A DNA stretch of 64,000 nucleotides, from the NCBI GenBank assembly GCA_020444325.1, contig JAHLLD010000001.1, positions 644,964 to 708,963 on the forward strand, in the 5' to 3' direction. The notes beneath the pieces are model-generated. The model was not told where the DNA came from and ran no database searches. It worked only from the letters and a program-made list of their open reading frames with translations. Source of the DNA: a bacterium (GTDB lineage: Bacteria > Bacteroidota > Ignavibacteria > SZUA-365). This document shows, piece by piece, positions 43,983 through 52,262 of this stretch (the first letter of the stretch is position 1; each line of letters opens with the position of its first letter). The position numbers and the translations under genes are program-made.

Positions 43983-45170
43983 ATGACACAGCTCCTGACT
44001 TTTTTACTCGCGGGGAGTATTCTTGCATGCGTTTCTTTTCCCGGTGACGGTGCATTTTCATTCGTGTCGGCCGAGGAGGGACCCGGTAAGGACGATTCCC
44101 TGCGTATTGCCGAAGATAGTGCAATGATATACCCTCAGCTCCGCGGAAATGCGCTGCATTTCAATAACAGGTTCAGCATGCGCTTTCAGCGCACGCTGCG
44201 CATTCCCGATGATGGGAAGAAATATCCGTTGCCACCCGGACTCGGTGCTTTCCCGCTTTACCGCGTCGAAGATTACACGGATCGCATTCCGGCACACTGG
44301 CAGCGCGAGAACGCCTTTTTCCTGCCCATGTACCGCCGCGAAGCCATGTGGATTGAGTTTGACGCCGCAGCGTGGAAACCAAATGCGGTGCAGGTCGGAC
44401 TCGGACGTATCGATGCGTTGACCGGGAACACCTGGGATCATGGTTTGCAGGATGATCCGCAGAACTACCTCGTCGTTCCGAATCAGCCGTGGCTCGACGG
44501 CATCAAGACCGAGGACGGGGTTATCCGGCAGTTCGTCGCCGTCGCGAAGGGAAGCGGTTACTCGGTGGAAGCGCAGGTGACAGGCGCAGAAAGCGAAGAA
44601 GCGCTGCGAATCGCGGTCTATGAACCGCGTCCGGGACGATTCCCTGAATCAGCGCCTTTCGCGTATGACCGTGGCAGAGTGCAGGAAGTGGACGCCCCGG
44701 CAATGGCAGCTTCAGCACGAGGGGGCGTACGGAAATCGTCCCTGGGCATGGGAGCCGGGGGACGCATGAAGCAGAAAGTGTATCCGGATGCTTACGGATT
44801 ACGGACATGGGAGAAGGAAGCGGCTGTGGAGATTGTACTGTACATCGTCGACAGTGAATACTTCGCCGCCATCACCGGTATGACGCCGCCCTCCACGCCG
44901 ATCGATGCGGAGACCTATACCACATATGGATATCCCTGGTTCGCACTGTACGACGAACGCAAGCCCGATATTCCCGCTGGCGAAACGCTCGGCAATGTCC
45001 GAAGCACCGGCGAACTCGACGAAGAGCGCGGCGGTACCCCCGACAGCAGCCTGCAGATTCCCGACTCCCTCATCATCACGCTGCCCGTGCATCCACCCAA
45101 TCGTCCCGAACCGCAGCCCATCGAGCAGTATCCTCCCAGGAAAATGAAACCGAAGGAGGACCCGCGTTGA
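43983..45170 (+). CDS. Secreted protein of unknown function
   Basis: 395 aa from ATG 43983. The hydrophobic N-terminus (LLTFLLAGSILACVSF) is a signal peptide and may be a weak lipobox. Conserved-looking blocks are LPMYRREAMWIEFDA, PNAVQVGLGRIDALTG, PQNYLVVPNQPWLDGIKTED, IRQFVAVAKGSGYSVEAQVTG and YGYPWFALYDE. These resemble a widespread uncharacterised family, but I cannot name it. A Gly/Met-rich stretch (SLGMGAGGRMKQKVYPD) lies near 275. The end is a Pro-rich tail. A longer frame upstream (from TTG 43908) would overlap the preceding terminator, so it is rejected. Confidence 0.75.
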   Translation: MTQLLTFLLAGSILACVSFPGDGAFSFVSAEEGPGKDDSLRIAEDSAMIYPQLRGNALHFNNRFSMRFQRTLRIPDDGKKYPLPPGLGAFPLYRVEDYTDRIPAHWQRENAFFLPMYRREAMWIEFDAAAWKPNAVQVGLGRIDALTGNTWDHGLQDDPQNYLVVPNQPWLDGIKTEDGVIRQFVAVAKGSGYSVEAQVTGAESEEALRIAVYEPRPGRFPESAPFAYDRGRVQEVDAPAMAASARGGVRKSSLGMGAGGRMKQKVYPDAYGLRTWEKEAAVEIVLYIVDSEYFAAITGMTPPSTPIDAETYTTYGYPWFALYDERKPDIPAGETLGNVRSTGELDEERGGTPDSSLQIPDSLIITLPVHPPNRPEPQPIEQYPPRKMKPKEDPR

Positions 45171-45183
45171 GGGTAAGGCATGC

Positions 45184-45237
45184 GCTGTGGGGCGGACATA
45201 CGCTGCGGGGCGGACATACGTTGCGGGGTGGACATAC
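45184..45237. repeat. Three tandem 18-bp repeats
   Basis: Unit GCTGCGGGGCGGACATAC, three copies with few changes (45184, 45202, 45220), starting 14 nt after the stop of the unknown secreted protein gene. They lie in the gap before the YggX-like gene. No function is evident. Confidence 0.8.
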
Positions 45238-45399
45238 GTTGAGCGAGAAACGCGGGCGAAGGTGAGACCGGCGCCGAGCTGGAATTTGAATGAGGACGTG
45301 TGGGGAATGAGGGTGAAGGGTTTTGCCCATGCCGGGTTTTGGACTCGTGCGGCAGTTGCGTAGTTTTAAGGGACGAACATCAATGAAAGGAGACAACCA

Positions 45400-45678
45400 T
45401 TGTCTGTCATCACATGCTCCCGCTGCAGTCAGGAAAAGGAAGCCGTACAGAAGACGGCCTTTTATAGGGGCGAAGTCCGCGAAAAGTTGCTTGCGAACGC
45501 CTGCCAGGACTGCTGGGACGAGTGGATAAAAATGCAGATCATGCTCATCAACGAGTACCGTCTCAACCTCATGGATCCTGCGACGGATGAGTTTCTCAAC
45601 AAGCAGATTCTCGCATTCTTCAACCTCGACGACGGCGGGGAAGTTGCCGGCGTAGACTACGTTCCACCCGAAAACTGA
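45400..45678 (+). CDS. YggX-like Fe(II)-trafficking/oxidative protection protein with extra Cys pairs
   Basis: 92 aa from TTG 45400, which has AAAGGAG 8 nt upstream. The central block CWDEWIKMQIMLINEYRLNLMDPATDEFLNKQILAFF aligns with the YggX core (W-x-x-W-x-x-x-Q-T-M-L-I-N-E, L-N-M-x). E. coli YggX protects Fe-S enzymes and lowers free iron. Here two CxxC pairs (CSRC at residues 6-9 and CQDC at 35-38) are present, where typical members have a single N-terminal Cys, suggesting a zinc-ribbon or Fe-binding variant. The NifU-like scaffold gene lies nearby (46108). Confidence 0.75.
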   Translation: MSVITCSRCSQEKEAVQKTAFYRGEVREKLLANACQDCWDEWIKMQIMLINEYRLNLMDPATDEFLNKQILAFFNLDDGGEVAGVDYVPPEN

Positions 45679-45713
45679 TTTTCCCCTTTCCCTCCGCCAA
45701 TCCGCGGATGAAT

Positions 45714-45730
45714 TATGCAGAAACTGCATA
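45714..45730. repeat. Palindrome family, copy 4 (cluster B)
   Basis: TATGCAG-AAA-CTGCATA. First of three copies spaced exactly 33 bp apart. Confidence 0.82.
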
Positions 45731-45746
45731 TTTCCGGTGCTGACGA

Positions 45747-45763
45747 TATGCAGTTTCTGCATA
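45747..45763. repeat. Palindrome family, copy 5 (cluster B)
   Basis: TATGCAG-TTT-CTGCATA, 33 bp from copy 4 centre to centre. Confidence 0.82.
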
Positions 45764-45779
45764 ATTCCAGGTCGTTCAT

Positions 45780-45796
45780 TATGCACATTCTGCATA
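45780..45796. repeat. Palindrome family, copy 6 (cluster B)
   Basis: TATGCAC-ATT-CTGCATA, 33 bp from copy 5. It ends 5 nt before the tRNA terminator region. Confidence 0.8.
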
Positions 45797-45800
45797 TTTT

Positions 45801-45838
45801 GAAAAAGAATGGGCCGCTCCGGAAGGAACGGCCCATTC
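45801..45838 (-). terminator. Terminator of the tRNA-Ile gene
   Basis: GAATGGGCCG / CGGCCCATTC stem (45807-45816 with 45829-45838); the minus strand continues with a CTTTTTC tract. Confidence 0.82.
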
Positions 45839-45875
45839 GCGCATTCACTGCTTCCAAGAGCTTGGGAGCAGTAAG

Positions 45876-45949
45876 TGGGCCCTGCAGGACTTGAACCTGC
45901 GACCAATGGATTATGAGTCCACCGCTCTAACCAACTGAGCTAAGGGCCC
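45876..45949 (-). tRNA. tRNA-Ile with CAU anticodon (lysidine type)
   Basis: 74 nt, acceptor stem GGGCCCT / AGGGCCC, discriminator A, D-arm AGCTCAGTTGGTTAGAGC, anticodon loop CTCATAA, T-loop GGTTCAAGTCC. The body matches E. coli ileX-type tRNA (TTAGCTCAG, GACTCATAATC, TTGGTCGC), so the CAU is read as k2CAU for AUA codons after TilS action, not Met. CCA is not encoded. Monocistronic, with its own terminator. Confidence 0.9.
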
Positions 45950-46107
45950 AGAAAGAAAGACAACTTAGCCCCGTGCGCCGGGAAATGCAATACATGACAA
46001 CCTCTCCGGCGGATACAGGATGGGGGCATCCGAAAGCCATTGCTGCAAAAAGACAAATTTTGTACTTTTTGACCCGATGGTATTTACCGTTTTACACCGG
46101 AGCAAGA

Positions 46108-46371
46108 ATGTCAGAACAGGCAACACTCGAAGCACAGATTGAAGAAGTTATCAACGTGCAGATCCGTCCCTACATCGAATCGGACGGTGGACAGATCAAC
46201 TTTGTAGAAATGAAAGACAATGTCGTCTATGTAGAGCTCGCGGGGGCCTGCGGCACCTGTCCCTCAGCGCAGATGACGCTGAAGGGCGGGGTGGAAGCAA
46301 TCCTCCGCCGCCGTTTCCCCGAAATCGTTTCGGTGGAACTCGCCAGTCCCACCCAGGCGCCATACTGCTGA
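46108..46371 (+). CDS. NifU C-terminal-domain Fe-S scaffold protein
   Basis: 87 aa from ATG 46108 (GGAG 7 nt upstream); the frame extends upstream without family similarity. Nfu-type domain: IRPYIESDGGQINFVEM, VYVELAGACGTCPSAQMTLKGGVEAILRRRFPEI. The CxxC in GACGTCPSA binds a 4Fe-4S cluster at a dimer interface and passes it to apo-enzymes. A standalone Nfu domain of typical length. The YggX-like gene is close by, which fits a shared iron/sulfur theme. Confidence 0.92.
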   Translation: MSEQATLEAQIEEVINVQIRPYIESDGGQINFVEMKDNVVYVELAGACGTCPSAQMTLKGGVEAILRRRFPEIVSVELASPTQAPYC

Positions 46372-46385
46372 TAAGCGGAAAGGAT

Positions 46386-47063
46386 ATGCGCATGCGCATC
46401 GATATTTGCCGCCCCTGCGTTTTTCACAGGGGCGTTTTTTTCTCCCTCATTTTCCTCATCGGGATTGCACCTTCAATACTGTCCCAGGTGCAGGAAACCC
46501 TGCCGCAGGAAACCCTGCCGCAGGAAAACCCGTCTCGAAAAGCGCTGCCGACGGAAGCGCAGCGCTTCGGTACGCGTCCAGCGGAATTCGATCAGCCCCA
46601 GGCGCCGACGGAAGAAGCCGTTCGGCTGCTGGAACCGCTGGAGGTTGAATATCCCGATTGGGCGATGCGGCAGCGCATTGAGGGTGTGAGCATCGTTGCA
46701 GTCTGGATTGACGCGAAGGGGGCGCCTGCGTACGGTGAATTGCGAGAAAGTTCAGGCCATGCGGTGCTTGACAGCATCGCGCTGCGCGCGGTACGCCGGG
46801 GGATATACAAGGCGGCGCGCAGAGAGGGTACAAACGTCGCCTCCCGCGTCAGCATTCCGGTGGAGTTTCGTCTGCGCCGCGATGAGGATCACTACGACGC
46901 GACGAAAAGCGGAGAGCAGCTTGAACAGGAGAGCGAAGAGCTGCGCCGCGCCCGCGACATGCTGCATGAAGAACAGCAGCGGCTCGAGGCAGAACGAAAA
47001 TCGCTTGAGGAAGAGCTGAAACGCCTGCGAGCGGAAAAGAAAAAAGCGGAAGAGAACAAGTGA
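46386..47063 (+). CDS. Exported TonB C-terminal-domain protein with a terminal coiled coil
   Basis: 225 aa. An in-frame ATG at 46392 gives two residues fewer and is equally possible. The hydrophobic segment VFFSLIFLIGIAPSILSQ is a signal peptide or anchor. A short repeat (QETLP twice, then QEN) is followed by a TonB-C domain at about 80-160: LEVEYPDWAMRQRIEGVSIVAVWIDAKGAPAYGELRESSGHAVLDSIALRAVRRGIY. The last 60 residues are a heptad-rich charged coiled coil (EQLEQESEELRRARDMLHEEQQRLEAE and on). In normal TonB the C-terminal domain is last, so this is a non-canonical arrangement. Starts 14 nt after the Nfu gene and is probably in the same transcript. Confidence 0.8.
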   Translation: MRMRIDICRPCVFHRGVFFSLIFLIGIAPSILSQVQETLPQETLPQENPSRKALPTEAQRFGTRPAEFDQPQAPTEEAVRLLEPLEVEYPDWAMRQRIEGVSIVAVWIDAKGAPAYGELRESSGHAVLDSIALRAVRRGIYKAARREGTNVASRVSIPVEFRLRRDEDHYDATKSGEQLEQESEELRRARDMLHEEQQRLEAERKSLEEELKRLRAEKKKAEENK

Positions 47064-47118
47064 CGCTCAGACGATGAGCAGACTGCGCGCTTACAATGGC
47101 TGCGCATATGAAACAAGG

Positions 47119-47144
47119 AAGGCGGGATTGCTCCCGCCTTTTTT
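47119..47144 (+). terminator. Terminator after the TonB-domain gene
   Basis: AGGCGGGA-TTGC-TCCCGCCT stem followed by TTTTT. It separates two converging genes. Confidence 0.92.
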
Positions 47145-47165
47145 CTGCCGTCGCTGTGCTTCGAT

Positions 47166-48119
47166 TCAGCGTGTGAGCAGTATGCGCTGCACCACCCGGC
47201 TGTGTGCAGCCATTACATGCATGAAATATATGCCGGGTGGCACATCGCCTATCGCACATTGGATCGTCTGCAGTCCGGCAGCATACCTGCCTGCACTGCG
47301 GGACGCAAGGACTTCGCGTCCCAGAAGATCCGTGAGCTTCCAGTGCACTTCGCTTGCCTTCACGAGGCTGAGGGAAACAGTCAGGGATTGTCCTGCCACA
47401 GCCGGTTCCGGCCAGCTGCCCTGTACGGTCAGGGAAGCGGGATAGCCTGCGGCGTCTTCCACCGCCAGTGGATTGGCACCGAAATATTCAAAGCGTGCCG
47501 GAATATCATCTCCCTCCGCCACCAGACCCTCTCCGTTAGCTGCCTGCAGTCCCGCCATGGGCGTTCCATCAGGAAAGCTGATGCTTTCCGAAGCAATCTC
47601 CTGCCAGGAGTTTCGTTCCGTCGCATAGTATGCGGTGAACACGCCGCGTGTTCGTTCGAGTTTGAGAAACACGGTATCCACGACCACACCGAACACGCTG
47701 TGAAAATGTGTTTCTCCGTCCACTTCCCATTCCAGCCATACCCCGTTCGTGTCGGGTTTGATGCCCCGGGAAACCCGGATGTAATTATCATCGTCGATAT
47801 AGTACAGCAACCCGGCGTTGTGATAGAGGTAATCCGGGGAAAAATAGAGCTGGGTTTCGAGAACGATGTTTCCGGTCGAAGGGACGTCCTGCAGGAACAT
47901 GTTATGTACATTGTTGAACATGGTGCCATTGAGTGCGCCGCGCTGTGTTGTGATTTCCAGCAGGCCCTCCAGAAGCCGCCAGTGGTCCGGGACTTCACGG
48001 AACACCGTCCATTCCTTCTCCAGTGTGGGATTTTCGAAATCATCGTATTGCTGTGCATGAATCGGCAATGCGCTGAGTATCAGCAGTAACAGCATGCCTG
48101 ACAGGTGTCGAATCCTCAT
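47166..48119 (-). CDS. Secreted protein with concanavalin-like sandwich and T9SS-type sorting domain
   Basis: 317 aa from the ATG at 48119, which has AAGGAGGAG 8 nt upstream. Signal peptide HLSGMLLLLILSALPIHAQ. Residues about 25-210 look like a laminin-G/concanavalin-type sandwich as in DUF1349 or beta-xylosidase C-terminal domains (YDDFENPTLEKEWTVF, NAGLLYYIDDDNYIRVSRG, AGLQAANGEG). The C-terminal 85 residues form a sorting-domain sandwich (KLTDLLGREVLASRSAG, VPPGIYFMHVMA, VVQRILLTR) though without the NPF motif. The ligand, if any, is unknown. Converges on the TonB-domain gene. Confidence 0.75.
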   Translation of the reverse strand: MRIRHLSGMLLLLILSALPIHAQQYDDFENPTLEKEWTVFREVPDHWRLLEGLLEITTQRGALNGTMFNNVHNMFLQDVPSTGNIVLETQLYFSPDYLYHNAGLLYYIDDDNYIRVSRGIKPDTNGVWLEWEVDGETHFHSVFGVVVDTVFLKLERTRGVFTAYYATERNSWQEIASESISFPDGTPMAGLQAANGEGLVAEGDDIPARFEYFGANPLAVEDAAGYPASLTVQGSWPEPAVAGQSLTVSLSLVKASEVHWKLTDLLGREVLASRSAGRYAAGLQTIQCAIGDVPPGIYFMHVMAAHSRVVQRILLTR

Positions 48120-48338
48120 GATGGACTCCTCCTTCATTGAATGTAGCTGCACATTCCATGCAACCCCGTGAAAAGGACCCGGCTGCGTCGTATCGTCACC
48201 GGGATATGTATCAGGCCAGCCGCTCTATGGACACGGCAAGAGGGAGAAAATTCCCATCATTTTAGTCTTGCACCACAGGACAGTTTCCACTAGTATGGAT
48301 GAACAGTTCAGGTTCATCCATATACGTTTATATAGCTC
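48120..48338. other. Divergent promoter region, no gene seen
   Basis: Gap between the starts of two secreted-protein genes. AT-rich words are present, but no promoter stands out clearly enough to list. Confidence 0.45.
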
Positions 48339-50375
48339 ATGAAGATGTTGAGAGCGATGTTTCTGAAAGCGGCCCTGCTTTCCGTACTGCTGTTTTCGTT
48401 CTCCGACCCGTCACTTCTCGCACAGCCCCTCGATGTGACCATTAATGAAGTGGATTTCAGCACCCTCCCGCGTGTGACCTTCAAGGCCTGTGTACGCAGG
48501 GATGGCGAAATCGTGAAAGGACTGCTGCCGGAGAACATTTCACTTCTCGAGAACGGTGAGCAGCGCGATCTGATCATCCGCTGCCCCGATCCGGATAAGA
48601 TCAACTCTGTCGTCCTCGTTCTCGACAACAGTGGTTCGATTTTCTCCGCGTTGCCGAAGCTCGTGGAAGCGGCAAAAATTCTTGTCGACAGTCTCGGACC
48701 CAACGATGTAGCAGCGATCGTGACGTTCGGACAAAACATTGTCGTGCAGCAGGGATTCACGACAAACAAGCTTCAGCTCAAGGCGGTGCTCGACAACATG
48801 GTCGCGAGCGGCGGAACGGCCATTTTCAGCGCAACGTACCGTGCCTGTCAATTGCTCGAAAATCAGAACGGAAACAGACATGCCGTGGTGCTGACGGATG
48901 GTGAGGATAATCGCTCTACCCATACGCTGGATGAAACCATCGCGTATGCAAACTCCATCGATGCCACGCTGCATACGGTGGCATTCGCCATTCCGGTAGA
49001 CACGAAGGATGTGGAGGATGTCATGAAACGCATGGCTGTGGAAACCGGCGGCGTGTTCTTCATCGTCGAGCGTCCAAGTGAACTGACGGCGGTCTACAAG
49101 AAAATTGCGGATATCATCACCGAGCCCTGCTGCATCGCGGAGTATGAATCCGCTGACTGCGCCGACACCCTTCGCTCACTGCTGCTTACCGTTTCCGAAG
49201 GCGGTGAAACCGCACAGGATCTCGCCGAGCTGGTCAGTCCCGGACGTGCCCTCGAAACCACGCTTCGTGTCGACGTTCCCGACGAATTGAACCTGACCGC
49301 CACGAGCCGCGGGTATATCGAGATTGCGCCTCCTCCAAATACGGAGCTGTCGCTGACAATGTCTTTCACGCTGCACTACAACCAGGACCTCGTGGAAATT
49401 CCGACCCTGCCGTTCACACTCGGTACCGTGGTGCAGAATCAGCTTGTGCAAATGCAGAAAATCGGCAGGGGACAGATGCGCTTCACGCTGGAGAACATTA
49501 CGCCGCCGTTCACGACAAACAGGCTGGTTGGCTTTTCCATCAAAGCGCTGCTGTCTGACAGCAGTCGCAAGGTGGGACTGTACATCACGGATATCGACCT
49601 CGCCGGATGTCCCACGAACTTCACCACCATACCCGACAGCACGCTTATCTGCCAGTGCTATCAGCCTCTGGCGCTTGCGTTGGACTCCGTGCCCACCCTC
49701 GCAGCCGATCAGCAGGTTATGATACCGATTCGGGTGGCGCATGGACTTGATCTGAACCTGCCACTGACAGCGAACGTTGCCATCAATGTCCCTCCCGGCA
49801 TCGAAAACCTCGACATCCTTCCGGGCAACCTGTTTGCGGAAGACGCAATGGAATGGACCCGGGATGGTGAGTTGATCGAAATGCACATCGTGACACCGGT
49901 ATTTCCCGCGGATACCGGCGGTGTCGTCGCATATCTGCGTATTGGTCCGAATGAAGGGAAGGAAGTACGTTCGATAGGAGTATCGATCGAGTACGGTGAG
50001 CTCTGGCAGCGCTGCTGTCCCGCCGATAGTACTCTGCCTGAAATCCACGTGCTGCAGGACGGCAACTGTGAATTCATCCTGCGCCGTGTCGAACCGCAGG
50101 TCGAAGTCGAGAACGCACCGAATCCCTTCACCACCGACAATGGCTCTGAGACCCATATCGTGTTCCGCATTCCGCGGAAATACGACGGGCGGCAGTTTAC
50201 GCTCGATGTGCTCGACAGCCAGGGCCGGAGAACACAGCGCCTTTATGACGGACAGCTTCCCGAGGGTGAGCACCGGCTCCGCTTCAACGCGGAGCAGCTT
50301 CCCGCCGGCGTGTATCATGCCGTGCTGCGCAGCGGCGACCTGGTGGTTACACGATCCATGCTGTATGTTCGCTGA
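48339..50375 (+). CDS. Secreted von Willebrand A protein with T9SS-type sorting domain
   Basis: 678 aa. Signal peptide FLKAALLSVLLFSFSDPSLLAQ. The N-terminal module (KGLLPENISLLENGEQ) and VWA domain (about 85-265) have the MIDAS elements DNSGSI, Thr in GGTAIFSA and LTDGEDN. A Cys-rich transition (EPCCIAEYESADC) follows. The middle (about 300-590) is a string of beta domains. The C-terminus (APNPFTTDNG, LDVLDSQGRRT, LPAGVYHAVLRSGDL) is a sorting domain. The N-terminal plan is the same as in the 1413-aa protein at 14252-18493, so the two are paralogues, but the Cys-paired repeats and the cohesin domains are not evident here. 39 nt upstream of the ClC gene. Confidence 0.85.
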   Translation: MKMLRAMFLKAALLSVLLFSFSDPSLLAQPLDVTINEVDFSTLPRVTFKACVRRDGEIVKGLLPENISLLENGEQRDLIIRCPDPDKINSVVLVLDNSGSIFSALPKLVEAAKILVDSLGPNDVAAIVTFGQNIVVQQGFTTNKLQLKAVLDNMVASGGTAIFSATYRACQLLENQNGNRHAVVLTDGEDNRSTHTLDETIAYANSIDATLHTVAFAIPVDTKDVEDVMKRMAVETGGVFFIVERPSELTAVYKKIADIITEPCCIAEYESADCADTLRSLLLTVSEGGETAQDLAELVSPGRALETTLRVDVPDELNLTATSRGYIEIAPPPNTELSLTMSFTLHYNQDLVEIPTLPFTLGTVVQNQLVQMQKIGRGQMRFTLENITPPFTTNRLVGFSIKALLSDSSRKVGLYITDIDLAGCPTNFTTIPDSTLICQCYQPLALALDSVPTLAADQQVMIPIRVAHGLDLNLPLTANVAINVPPGIENLDILPGNLFAEDAMEWTRDGELIEMHIVTPVFPADTGGVVAYLRIGPNEGKEVRSIGVSIEYGELWQRCCPADSTLPEIHVLQDGNCEFILRRVEPQVEVENAPNPFTTDNGSETHIVFRIPRKYDGRQFTLDVLDSQGRRTQRLYDGQLPEGEHRLRFNAEQLPAGVYHAVLRSGDLVVTRSMLYVR

Positions 50376-50414
50376 CGGCGTTTTTTGTTCTGACGTCGCT
50401 GCTGCGTAATTTGC

Positions 50415-52217
50415 ATGGCTATGCAGTTTCTTGAGAAACTCATACCCCGCTTACAGGCGCAGTTCCGCCGCCTCTATTTCGCGCAGCCGAAAGAACTGAG
50501 CAAAACACTGATTCGCTTCACACGAAGTGAATCCGTGCTCATTCTTATTGCCGCGGGCATCGGCGTCGCAACCGGTGGCGTCATTCTGCTGTTCAACTGG
50601 ACCGTGGAATTCGCAGGGGAGCATTTCCAGGAGCTGTTCGATCTTTCCCACTCCAATCAATACTGGCAGTATCTGCTGATTCCGCTGATTCCGGCCGCAG
50701 GCGGACTCGGTGTGGGATTGCTGCAAACCTATGTGTTCAAGGCCAAGCCCGGACACGGGGTGCCCGAGGTCATTCTCGCATCGCGTTTCAGTCGTGGACG
50801 TATTCAGCGCCGCGTCATTCTGCAAAAACTGCTCACCGGTGCGCTGTCGATCGGATCGGGCGGCGGTGGCGGACGGGAAGGCCCCATCATCCATGTCGGT
50901 GCGGCGGTTGGTATCAGCATTGCCAACATCTTCCGTCTCACGCGCGACCAGAGCCGCACGCTTATCGCCTGTGGCGCTGCGGCGGGTATCAGCGGGATTT
51001 TCAACGCCCCGATGGGTGGTGTCATGTTCGTCCTCGAAGTCATCCTCGGGGATTTCCGCCTCAAGACATTTACTCCCGTCGTGGTATCCGCGGTGGCCGC
51101 GACAGCGATCACACGCAACGTGTACGGTAGTTTCACTCTCGTCAATGCACCTTCCGGTTTCTCCATCGCACTGCCTGAGTATCTGCTCTTCGCTCTGCTC
51201 GGCGTGATCATGGGACTCATGTCGGCATACTTCACACGCGTCATCATTTTCGTGGAAAAATTCAGTCACGAGAACCTCCGTGTGGCCGAAGTCTTTCGTC
51301 CCGCCGTCGGTGGACTGCTGGCCGGTATCCTCATTCTCTTCCTTCCGTCGATGATGGAGCAGACATACACGCCGGTCAACGAAGCCCTGCATGCGAGCCT
51401 GCCCATCTGGTTGATGCTGGTCGTCGCTTTCCTCAAGCCCTGGCACAACGCTGTCACGACCGGCAGCGGCGGTACCGGCGGCGTGTTCGCCCCGGCTTTG
51501 AAAAGCGGCGCGATGGTCGGCGCGGTGTTCGGCATGCTCATGATGCTGCTCTTCCCCAACCTCGTCCATACACCCACGGCGTATGCGCTGTCGGGCATGG
51601 GCGCCATACTGGCGGGAACAATGCACGCGCCGCTGACGGGCATTCTCATTCTCATCGAGATCTCGAACGACTACTCCATTGTTCTGCCCGCCATGCTTAC
51701 TGCCATCGTGGCAACGGTTATCGCACAGCGTTTTCTGCGCAATTCCATATACTCCTGGTCCATCAGCAAACCCGGCACACATATCGGTTCCTTCGCCTAT
51801 GTACCGCTGCTCAATTCCATTACCATCGACCAGATCGTCGAACGCGGCGTGGCGCATGTGACAACGAGCACCCCGATACGGGATATTCTCGTGATCTTCG
51901 AGCAGACCCGTCACGACGCCGTTCTCGTGCTTGACGCGGATCAGCGGTATCTCGGACTCATAGAATTCGAGGACGTCCGTTCCTTTATCGCCGAGCGCGA
52001 GCTGGTACAGGGACTCGTGGCCGCAGACGTGATGGTGATGTCTATCAAACCCGTGTTCGAACACACCACGCTGGATGTCATTCTGAAACTCTTCGACGAT
52101 TACGGGTGGAGTGTGCTTCCCGTGCTGGATGCCGATGGCAGCAAGCGCGCGGTCGGACTCGTCACCGCTTACGACGCGCAGACCTATTACCGCCGTTCCG
52201 TCACCAGGGAACACTGA
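50415..52217 (+). CDS. ClC-family chloride channel/antiporter with CBS pair
   Basis: 600 aa. Signature blocks for Cl-/H+ ClC proteins: GSGGGGGREGPIIHVGAAVG (helix E/F, with the gating Glu in GREGP), NAPMGGVMFVLEVILGDF, GSGGTGGVFAPALKSGAMVG (helix N) and MGAILAGTMHAPLTGILI. The filter's usual GSGxP Ser position reads as Gly here (GSGGG), a minor departure seen in some bacterial members. The last 160 residues hold two CBS motifs (ITIDQIVERGVAHVTTST; LVAADVMVMSIKPVFEHTTL), which often bind adenine nucleotides. Probably antiporter or fluoride/chloride transport; the selectivity is not determinable. Confidence 0.93.
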   Translation: MAMQFLEKLIPRLQAQFRRLYFAQPKELSKTLIRFTRSESVLILIAAGIGVATGGVILLFNWTVEFAGEHFQELFDLSHSNQYWQYLLIPLIPAAGGLGVGLLQTYVFKAKPGHGVPEVILASRFSRGRIQRRVILQKLLTGALSIGSGGGGGREGPIIHVGAAVGISIANIFRLTRDQSRTLIACGAAAGISGIFNAPMGGVMFVLEVILGDFRLKTFTPVVVSAVAATAITRNVYGSFTLVNAPSGFSIALPEYLLFALLGVIMGLMSAYFTRVIIFVEKFSHENLRVAEVFRPAVGGLLAGILILFLPSMMEQTYTPVNEALHASLPIWLMLVVAFLKPWHNAVTTGSGGTGGVFAPALKSGAMVGAVFGMLMMLLFPNLVHTPTAYALSGMGAILAGTMHAPLTGILILIEISNDYSIVLPAMLTAIVATVIAQRFLRNSIYSWSISKPGTHIGSFAYVPLLNSITIDQIVERGVAHVTTSTPIRDILVIFEQTRHDAVLVLDADQRYLGLIEFEDVRSFIAERELVQGLVAADVMVMSIKPVFEHTTLDVILKLFDDYGWSVLPVLDADGSKRAVGLVTAYDAQTYYRRSVTREH

Positions 52218-52262
52218 TCCTCCCTACGTTTCCCTCTGCGCGTCCCCGGGTCTCCCTCTGCG

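Noticed and set aside
45714-45796. CRISPR array, because of the 33-bp spacing
   Set aside because: Only three units, the repeated part is a 17-nt palindrome, and the intervening 16-nt sequences are too short to be spacers. No cas genes are nearby.
45876-45949. tRNA-Met from the CAU anticodon
   Set aside because: The body sequence (TTAGCTCAG, GACTCATAATC, TTGGTCGC) follows the tRNA-Ile2 pattern, and it lacks initiator features.
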